Below, piece after piece: positions 56,958 through 64,000 of a stretch of 64,000 bases of DNA. Positions within the stretch are counted from its first letter, which is position 1; every line of letters starts with the position of its first letter. This DNA comes from Rhipidocladum racemiflorum. Lineage: Eukaryota > Streptophyta > Magnoliopsida > Poales > Poaceae. Below the pieces are notes generated by a model. It was not told the DNA's origin. It did no database searches and worked only from the letters and a program-made list of their open reading frames with translations. The translations under genes were made by a program, and so were the position numbers. Location of the stretch: contig CM070580.1 in the NCBI GenBank assembly GCA_036346355.1, positions 60,652,854-60,716,853 of the forward strand. Direction: 5' to 3'.

Positions 56958-59618
56958 ACATTACAACACACTTGCCTCAACCGCGGGCGACGGATTTGTG
57001 GGAAGTCGAGGGCACTCCCGGTGTCACACCACCTGCACATAGGCATCACACACTCACAATCATACCCACAAAACAGTACGCAAAACCCCATCTAACCCGA
57101 CATTGCCCACTACTCGCAAAACCTAAAAACAGAGGTTCTGTCCCGACGGGACAGCAGCCTTGCAAAAAGCATAACTTGAGTTCTGGGACTCCGAATGAAT
57201 TAAAAGAGTACACCCTCGCGTAGCTTAGGAAATTTCACAACTTTCTCTAGGTATATGGAAAGTCTGATTCGGCCTCTAAAGTTGTTTAATCTACAGATTA
57301 CCGAGACCTGTTCCAATCGCGTCACAGATTTTAACACGCTCGGTAAAACAGTCATAACTTTCAAACGGCTTGGCGGAATTTAACGTTCTTTATATGTACG
57401 GAAAGATAATGAAATTATCTACAACTTCTTAAAAGTTTGTACAGTCAGATTCGAACTCTAAATTGGCGAAAACGCGAACCCTATCTCGACTGCTCAATCT
57501 GCCCGAAAACAGAAACGTGGCAACATCTAGATCTAACCCAAATTACTCAAATCCAGTGCCTCCAATTGATCTAAAAACTTGATAAACTCCCTAATAACAG
57601 TACCTAGCTCATCCCTGAGGAGCCCCATGATCATACCTTTGCCCGACGCACGAAAACTCCAATCGATCTCCTCGCTCCTCGCTCCTCGCTCCTCGGATGG
57701 ATCCATGAGGATGCAGGGGTGGGGAGGTCACCCTAGGGCAGCAAGGGGGTGGAGGAGAGGTGGTGTGCAATAGGGAGCAATGGGGAGCAATGGGGGAGGT
57801 GGAGGCGCAAGGAAGGGAGAGGGGAAGGTGGGGGTGGCGGCTAGGGCTTGGAGGGAGAGGTGGGGGCGCCCAAGGGCAGGGGGAGCACGCCCAAAAGGCT
57901 GGTGGGGAGCCCTTTTACCAGCCCCCACACCCAATCCTAGTCCGTTACGGAGACCTACTCCATCCCACCAAAGCCCACCAAGGCCCAAACTCCCCCGGGA
58001 AGGCCCAAAACCCCGGAAACGGCCCGGAAACGCCCCGGAAAAGCTATTAACCTCCATATCCTATAGTTTTAACCTTAATTCCACATCTCATAATGTTATT
58101 AACCTTATCATGCACGTTAAATAAGGTTACGACACTCCGTGGCGACATAACACTTCAACCGGCCCAAAAACGCGAGAAAACCCTAAGCCGAAAGGTTTTA
58201 TTCTCTAGTTTCACCTTCTATAATGTCACACCAAACCATTGTGTCACAAAATAGTTGGACATTATTAAATTGCTAACATGGGAATTTAGATCGTTGTAGT
58301 ATATTGCTTAGACCTGATACGTGCTCATGACATGATTTTGGACAATCAAATGTTAATATTGACTTAATGATATATTGAACCTGTTTTGGAAAGGTATCAT
58401 GTGTTGTGATGTTGATGGCACGTGGTGCATGGTAATCAACTGGGGGTTTGATAAATAGTTTTCGACCGGGGCATGTGGCAAGAATGATCAGGTGGGCCAG
58501 TTGTGGCATCGGGAGCGATGGTTTGGTTCTTCGGGTAGTCTTGCCCTGGTCAACATAAGGACTTAACCTTGCAAGCCTTTGAACTGAGTTAATCGTGCAA
58601 CCACATGACCGGAATGGGATGGTCCTAGTTGAGTAAGTTACTAATAACTTGCATGTGATTCCTCGGGTGTCAACTACACCCTTTGTGTAGCTTGAAGGGG
58701 GAGCGTACCGATGCGATGGCATGGTACCCGTCCAACGGTATGTCGGTCCCATACTTCGCCTTTGTTAAGGGAAGGGATGGTGTAGAGCAAAAACCGGAAA
58801 GGTTCACTTGCGTAGTTAGCCGTTTCCGAAAAACTTTGTTACGATCACTCGCCTTTTTGGTGTCTGGCTGTATCTTGTGGGTAAAGTGCATAACCTCTGC
58901 AGAGTGAAAAATCTATTCGAATAGCCGTGTCCGCGGTATTGGACATTGCTCGGGGATTACAGTCAAGGGTTAGACTTTCGTGAAAACAACTTGGATTTGG
59001 AAGGTTTGGTTTGGTTAATAGATGATGTTGATGGAAATGTGGACTAGGAATGGGGAAGATGTTTATTTAACTCCTGGAAAAGTTATTGATGTTATACTTG
59101 TTTTTACTGCTTTCGAAACTACTTATGATACTTGTTAAATGTTGTTTACTGCAAATATACCTTGAGCCACTCCTTTGTATTAAGCCATGCATGTAGTATA
59201 TTAGCTGCATTTTGTGCATGACTTGCTGAGTACCAAGTACTCACCCTTGCCACAATACAACACCAGTTGAGGAAGAGTCTACACCAGCTTTGGAGGAGGA
59301 GCTCCAAGAGGAACCGTCTAACTAGGAAGCGAGCCCAGTCAGTTGCATGTGGTATACTGGATGGTGCCACGATGTTATCTTACTTTTTCCGCTGCTATTA
59401 TTTCTCTTTTAATAAATTTCGCCCTGCGAGGCGTATATTTGTAACTTGGCCTTAAGGTCAAGCAACCAGTTTGATTATCTAATTAAAGTACTTTATTATT
59501 ATCGAGTGGTATGATTGTGATATTTACCAATGTTGAGACTGTGTGCACTAGCGTGATCCTGGACTAGTGCTGAATACACAGAGGGTCCGGATTTGCAAAT
59601 TTGGGTCCCGACAATGTT

Positions 59619-59804
59619 GCTCCTCAAGCTGTTGCTCTTTTGTTGTCTTTGTAGTCTTCGTATTGGCTGATTCTATGCCAACATTCTGTAGGAATGTGCT
59701 TCTTGCACTTTTAGTGGTTAGTACCTTGGAGACAGCCTCTGTTGGAGTACATGAGGGTTGATCCTCACCATCATGTTGCACCAAACCTTCCATCTCAACC
59801 TAAG
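59619..59804 (-). pseudogene. CACTA#1 TnpA-like gene, penultimate exon
   Basis: The exon starts after an AG acceptor (TATCTTAG/GTTGAG) and encodes MEGLVQHDGEDQPSCTPTEA, then TFLQNVGIESANTKTTKTTK and the beginning of the C-terminal coiled coil. It is cut at 59618 by LTR B and continues in frame at 30918. Confidence 0.75.
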
Positions 59805-60356
59805 ATAATAAACAACAATATTTTAACAAATCACTTGCTGAAATTATGTAGATAACTTCATATGCTTGCATTTATAAAGGTTTTAGAACATATGTTAAAA
59901 AGTATTATTTACATGAGATGGCAGTTGACAGAACACAATTAATGTTAAGTCATGTTTGAACATAGAAAATGAAACTTCAAAATGGAAGTAATGGAAAGAT
60001 GACTTAATGTGCACTCACTAACAAAGCTGCACTAACCATAGTAAAATAAATGTTTACTGGTTCAAGAATGAAGCAGTCAATTCAATTGATCATATTTGAT
60101 TATAGTTCTAATCAATTCATTAATGACATGAGCATGGAAAGCTACATTTCAGTTTTGCATTGGAATAGTCAGAGGGCACTGGACAATTAATTTTTTTATA
60201 TGTACTGAATTGTGTAATGAATTGTGTACTATATGTAGTCAATACCAACAAGCCTACAGTTGAAGTTTGCCAACACTCCAAGAAAAAAGATGCAGTACAT
60301 GGTATATTTTTGAATTTAGTTTGAAGATCGGAATGAAGAATAGAAACATACCAATG
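59805..60356. other. CACTA#1 intron-like AT-rich stretch
   Basis: This lies between two exon-like blocks of the TnpA-like gene and shows no coding pattern. A GTATGT donor lies just inside its right edge and a TTAG acceptor at its left edge on the minus strand, so it reads as an intron of about 550 bp. Confidence 0.6.
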
Positions 60357-60460
60357 CTTCCTGCACAGTTTCAGAATATGCCTTTTCTTCTTGCTGTAGT
60401 GGCATGCCTTGAACATATCCAATGAATCTATGTCTGGATTTTCAGCATTCTCCTTCTGTA
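60357..60460 (-). pseudogene. CACTA#1 TnpA-like gene, upstream exon
   Basis: The minus strand reads ENPDIDSLDMFKACHYSKKK and then, after a one-base frameshift, AYSETVQEAL before a GTATGT donor. The LDMFKxCHxSKK pattern is typical of the conserved segment after the Transposase_24 domain. The phrase joins sensibly to VEMEGLVQH of the next exon. The frameshift makes this copy non-functional. Confidence 0.72.
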
Positions 60461-60890
60461 ATTGGGTATTTGCAAGTATTTTGTTGGTAAGTATTTGTAG
60501 AAGATGAATACTTGTACATTGGAAATAAATAACTATATGGAAAATAAATAACTACAACAGAATCGCATTAACTATATGGAAAATGGAACAGGCCAAAACT
60601 AACTTGTTTCAAAACACAGCTCTCTGTAGTTCTACTATTGCATTAACAATTCAATGGAAATCTGATACATATTTTACAGATAAACTCCTGATAATACATC
60701 TCGGCTGGACTCAAATAAATACATGCCCTTCCTTTCTTTTGTCCCATTGAAATCAAATTGTATCCACCTAATAAAGAAAGACATTGTTTGCCTAATCATG
60801 CTAGCAGTAAAGGAAGACCTAGAGGATCTAGATTGTTTGCCTAATCAGATCTAGATACAAAGAAAGATTTGAGCAGCCCTCGTAACGGAG
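60461..60890. other. CACTA#1 non-coding stretch left of the TRIM array
   Basis: No coding pattern is recognised. The right edge (GCCCTCGTAACGGAGGTAGC) is part of a unit seen again at 62716-62740 and 62921-62940, so the TRIM target lies in a locally duplicated sequence. Confidence 0.55.
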
Positions 60891-60895
60891 GTAGC

Positions 60896-62632
60896 TGATA
60901 GTACCACCTTGCTTGTGGAGGGGAGAGAATACCACCTTAAAAGGGAGAGCAACCCTCCCCCCATTAGGCTAGACTTTTGGGGGCCACATGGGACTCTTAT
61001 GGCCTGGCTATGGTAGCCAAGGTGTGTATTTCCCTCGTTGGGCCAAGGCCCACGCCCCTAGGCCAGTTGAGCAGTCCGCTTGCCGGGCGAGGCACGTGCG
61101 CCATACGGCTGGGCCGCGAAGGGCACGGTGCGCACCCGGGAGGGATGCATCAGTTGGTATCAGAGCTAGGTCCCGAAACAAGAGGGTGAGAATGATAGTA
61201 CCACCTTGCTTGTGGAGGGGAGAGAATACCACCTTAAAAGGGAGAGCAACCCTCCCCCCCATCAGGCTAGTCTTTTGGGGGCCACATGGGACTCTTATGG
61301 CCTGGCTATGGCAGCCAAGGTGTGTATTTCTCTTGTGGTCCAAGGCCCACACCCCTGGGCCAGTTGGGTAGTCCGCTCGTCGGGCGAGGCACGTGCGCCA
61401 TACGGCTGGGCCACGAAGGGCACGGTGCGCACCCGGGAGGGATGCATCAGTTGGTATCAGAGCTAGGTCCCAAAACAAGAGGGTGAGAATGATAGTACCA
61501 CCTTGCTTGTGGAGGGGAGAGAATACCACCTTAAAAGGGAGAGCAACCCTCCCCCCATCAGGCTAGTCTTTTAGGGGCCACATGGGACTCTTATGGCCTG
61601 GCTATGGCAGCCAAGGTGTGTATTTCTCTCGTGGTGCAAGGCCCACACCCCTGAGCCAGTTGGGCAGTCCGCTCGCCGGGCGAGGCACGTGTGCCATACA
61701 GCTGGGCCGCGAAGGGCACGGTGCGCACCTGGGAGGGATGCATCAGTTGGATCAGTTGGTATCAGAGCTAGGTCCCGAAACAAGAGGGTGAGAATGATAG
61801 TACCACCTTGCTTGTGGAGGGGAGAGAATACCACCTTAAAAGGGAGAGCAACCCTCCCCCCATTAGGCTAGTCTTTTGGGGGCCACATGGGACTCTTATG
61901 GCCTGGCTATGGCAGCCAAGGTGTGTATTTCTCTCGTGGTCCAAGGCCCACACCCCTGGGCCAGTTGGGCAGTCCGCTCGCCGGGCGAGGCACGTGCGCC
62001 ATCTGGCCCGGGCCGCATGAAGCACGCAGTGCACCGGGAGGGATGCATCAGTTGGTATCGAGCTAGGTCCCAAACAAGAGGGTGAGAATGATAGTACCAC
62101 CTTGCTTGTGGAGGAGAGAATACCACCTTAAAAGGAGAGCAACCCTCCCCCATGAGGCTAGTCTTTTGGGGGCCACATGGGACTCTTATGGCCTGGCTAT
62201 GGCAGCCAAGGTGTGTATTTCTCTCGTGGTTCAAGGCCCACACCCACAGGCGGTTGGGCTGTCCGCTCGCCAGGCGAGGCACGTCGCTTCTCTGGTTGGG
62301 CGCGAAGAACCTTTGTCGCGCACCCGGGAGGGATGCATCAGTTGGAATCAGAGCTAGGTCCCGAAACAAGAGGGTGAGAATGATAGTACCACCTTGCTTG
62401 TGGAGGGGAGAGAATACCACCTTAAAAGGGAGAGCAACCCTCCCCCCATCAGGCTAGTCTTTTGGGGGCCACATGGGACTCTTATGGCCTGGCTATGGCA
62501 GCCAAGGTGTGTATTTCTCTCGTGGTACAAGGCCCACACCCCTAGGCTAGTTTGGCTGTCCGCTCATTGGCGAGGCACGCACGGCGCCGTCTGGTGAGCG
62601 AAGAACACGATCTTGCCGGGAGGGATGCATCA
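60896..62632 (+). mobile_element. Tandem array of a TRIM: six LTRs, five internals
   Basis: LTRs (each TGATAGTACC...GATGCATCA) lie at 60896-61152, 61193-61449, 61490-61745, 61795-62050, 62089-62340 and 62381-62632, lengths 252-257 bp. Between them are internals of 38-49 bp, each with a tRNA-Met primer site two bases or slightly more after the LTR (61155, 61452, 61757, 62053, 62343) and a purine tract ACAAGAGGGTGAGAA directly before the next LTR. GTAGC flanks the whole array (60891-60895 and 62633-62637). A single unit would be a 554-bp terminal-repeat retrotransposon in miniature with no coding capacity. Confidence 0.92.
61155..61166 (+). other. Primer-binding site in TRIM internal 1
   Basis: TGGTATCAGAGC, complementary to the 3' end of initiator tRNA-Met, two bases after the first LTR. 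Copies 2 (61452) and 3 (61757) are intact; copy 4 (62053) lacks one A and copy 5 (62343) has TGGAATC. Confidence 0.88.
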
Positions 62633-62637
62633 GTAGC

Positions 62638-63060
62638 GGATCACAAGGAGGACCTAGATGATGGAGAAGAAGGGGTAGTAGAGGATAAGAAGGGAGACGA
62701 ACCTGGTTGCCAGTGCCCTCGTAACAGACGTAGCGGATCACCGGTGGCGCCTCCTTGTCTCGGATGTGGAGCAGTGGAGAGGTTGCGCGAGGAGAACCCT
62801 AGTATTTGGGGAAGCCTCGCCAACTGGAAGTGGGGGAGGAGCGATGGCTTATGCGAGATGAGGGATGATGGAGAAGAAGGGGTAGTAGAGGAGGAGAAGG
62901 GAGACGAACCTGCTTGTCGGCGCCCTCGTAGCGGAGGTGGGGAATCACCGGCGGCGCCTCCTCATCTCGCGTGGATGTGGAGCAGTGGAGGCTGGAGAGG
63001 TTGCGGATGACCTAGTATTTGGGGAAGTGGGAGTCGGTATTATCGGGAGAGGTATAGGTG
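62638..63060. repeat. GC-rich duplication in CACTA#1
   Basis: Two diverged copies of a roughly 200-bp unit (about 62652-62795 and 62866-63000) share GATGGAGAAGAAGGGGTAGT, GGAGACGAACCTG and CACCGG(C/T)GGCGCCTCCT. On the minus strand this may be the 5' leader of the TnpA-like gene, but no start codon can be chosen. Confidence 0.6.
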
Positions 63061-63268
63061 GTTTCCAATTGTATGTGTGGGAAAATTGGTAGAGGTAAAA
63101 ATTGGCAGAGGTAAAAATTGACTCCAACTAAATTTTAATGTGGGAAAAAATTAGTTTTAGTGTGGTAATTTTAAAAACAAATGTAAGTAGTAGTTTGATT
63201 ATGAAGAATTAGCATAAATAAAACCATAGGAATTGCAATATAAAGAAAAAAAATCTACATGTACATAC
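63061..63268. other. CACTA#1 spacer
   Basis: A short AT-rich stretch between the TnpD-like stop codon and the GC-rich duplication. No feature is visible apart from two copies of GGTAGAGGTAAAAATTG-like sequence near 63090-63122. Confidence 0.5.
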
Positions 63269-64000
63269 CTAATCCTCATCGCTGTCATCGATTGGAATAT
63301 CGTCATGCTCATTATCAGTAACAAACTGCACGAAAGTGTCATCTTCATCGGATTCACTCGAACTATCCTCTCTTATTGTTTGGTTGACTATGTTGTGCAC
63401 TACATCAGCATCAACATGTTGGACTTCGTCATCGTCGTCACGGTGATAAGTGTTTGAAGGAGGATTAATATCTTGCACATTACATTCAGTATCCGAACAA
63501 TCTTCTTCTTGGTATGCACAATCATGGGGCCTCTCATTTTCAGGCACATTATATAGATGTCTATGCTCAAATTTCTGCACAACTCGCCAGTTTGTGCCCC
63601 ATTGATTATCTGGTAGGTAAAATACCTTTTTTGCTTGAGACGACAAAATAAATGGATCTGTCTTGTACCATAACCTCTCAATATTGATAGAATTAAAATA
63701 TCCATCATTTTTAATGCCTCTTGTCTTGCCCTCTAGATTGTACCAGTCACAACGAAATAAAACAACTGACCGACGATTTTGTAGATCTGAGTTGTATACC
63801 AACTCTATTATCTCTGTCAATGAACCATAAAATTATGTGTCTGTACCTTTATGAGTACCATAGGTCATGATGGAACTATTCTGTGTCTTCATGTTTTTCT
63901 CACGATCAACGGTGTTGTACCGAACGCCATTAACAGCGCTAGATGAGTATATTGTGACTCGAAGATCTGGACCACATGATAATGCCCATAGGTGATCGCT
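63269..64000 (-). pseudogene. CACTA#1 TnpD-like transposase, C-terminal DUF4216 part
   Basis: The minus strand enters from the right edge with GVRYNTVDREKNMKTQNSSI, the start of DUF4216 (PF13952). A TAA at 63833-63835 interrupts the frame, which goes on in register with TEIIELVYNS, VVLFRCDWYNLEG, DPFILSSQAKKVFYLPD and a long Asp/Glu-rich tail, stop at 63269. The catalytic TNP2 part would lie beyond the window. DUF4216 is the C-terminal domain of CACTA TnpD-type transposases; the same domain in CACTA#2 is at 51220-51620. Confidence 0.88.

Larger units (their letters stand above)
39264..58248 (-). mobile_element. A4: right arm of the family-A palindrome, holding CACTA#2
   Basis: A minus-strand family-A element has a 537-bp piece of its 3' LTR (39264-39800), a polypurine tract (39801-39817), a non-coding interior (39818-43935), an intact primer site (TGGTATCAGAGC on the minus strand, 43922-43933) and a 5' LTR (43936-58248) split by CACTA#2. 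Without CACTA#2 the LTR is about 2,349 bp. Its outer flank AAATA does not match the outer flank of A3. Confidence 0.9.
43936..58248 (-). repeat. A4 5' LTR, interrupted by CACTA#2
   Basis: The pieces 43936-44996 and 56961-58248 join at CTATACATTACAACAC, exactly as in the uninterrupted A3 LTR read from its minus strand near 33318-33332. On the plus strand the LTR runs from TGTAACACCCCGG to TTGTGTCACA. Confidence 0.9.
30919..59613 (+). mobile_element. B: solo LTR, split by the A3/A4 palindrome
   Basis: The two pieces 30919-32032 and 58249-59613 together make a 2.48-kb LTR that starts TGTAACACCCC and ends GGTCCCGACA. The flanks AAGTT (30914-30918) and ATGTT (59614-59618) form a TSD with one mismatch, and the CACTA#1 frame is continuous across it. 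There is no primer site or interior, so it is a solo LTR. The left piece has a GC-rich leader-like block (about 31230-31960); the right piece has the TTGCTGAGT...ACTCA motif at 59223-59250. Confidence 0.8.
29911..64000 (-). mobile_element. CACTA#1 (En/Spm) element, runs off the window
   Basis: The left terminus is CACTAGTAGAAAC at 29911. Genes read on the minus strand: a TnpD-like end with DUF4216 (63269-64000), then a TnpA-like gene in exons at about 60357-60460, 59619-59804 and 30713-30918. The order and strand equal those in CACTA#2. The element is split by solo LTR B (30919-59613) and by a TRIM array (60896-62632). The other terminus lies beyond 64000, so its TSD cannot be checked. Confidence 0.8.

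Noticed and set aside
58273..58907. ORFs on both strands in the right piece of LTR B
   Set aside because: No domain, both strands open, and the sequence is LTR by its termini and target duplication.
61155..62354. Repeated TGGTATCAGAGC sites as tRNA genes
   Set aside because: Only 12 bases match the tRNA end; they lie just after LTR ends and are primer-binding sites. No cloverleaf is present.
60896..62632. CRISPR-like array
   Set aside because: The repeats are 252-257 bp with spacers of about 40 bp that are identical in kind, the organism is a plant, and LTR hallmarks explain the structure.

Overview
The window is repeat DNA from a plant nuclear genome, almost certainly a grass. The evidence is a Tat-lineage Ty3/gypsy polyprotein with a second (archaeal-type) RNase H and an antisense gene, two CACTA (En/Spm) elements of the TNP2/DUF4216/Transposase_24 type, and long non-coding LTR elements primed by initiator tRNA-Met. 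I find no host gene, rRNA, tRNA gene or CRISPR array. Every stretch can be given, with varying confidence, to a transposable element, and most junctions can be read to the base from target-site duplications (TSDs). Element names such as A0, B and C are my own labels.

Left half (1-29910). Positions 1-703 are the internal part of a non-coding LTR element (family A, minus strand). Into it sits A0, whose 2.2-kb 5' LTR is spread over 704-28981 because three elements landed in it: a solo family-A LTR (1759-3979, TSD GTTTG), a Tat-lineage gypsy element (4542-24463, TSD GTTAT) and a small non-autonomous LTR element C (24540-28482, TSD ATTTG). The gypsy pol gene is itself split by a complete family-A element, A1 (8146-16929, TSD GATTG). 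The A0 primer-binding site and the start of its internal region follow (28982-29910).

Right half (29911-64000). CACTA#1 starts at 29911 and runs off the right edge. It is split by solo LTR B (30919-59613), which holds two family-A elements, A3 and A4, fused tail to tail into a palindrome with arms of about 7 kb (32033-58248). The right arm contains a complete 11,961-bp CACTA#2 (44997-56957, TSD ACA) that carries relics of a TnpD-like transposase and a Transposase_24 protein joined to a Ulp1-type cysteine protease. Further right, CACTA#1 contains a tandem array of a miniature LTR element (TRIM): six 252-257-bp LTRs separated by five roughly 40-bp internals that each hold a tRNA-Met primer site, the whole array bounded by one 5-bp duplication (GTAGC).

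All large coding regions are broken by frameshifts or stops, so nothing here looks autonomous. The features most worth a second look are the TRIM array, the palindrome with its shared central-LTR variants, the CACTA Ulp1 domain with its His/Asp/Cys residues still visible, the spliced antisense gene of the gypsy element, and conserved stem-loop motifs in the long LTRs.
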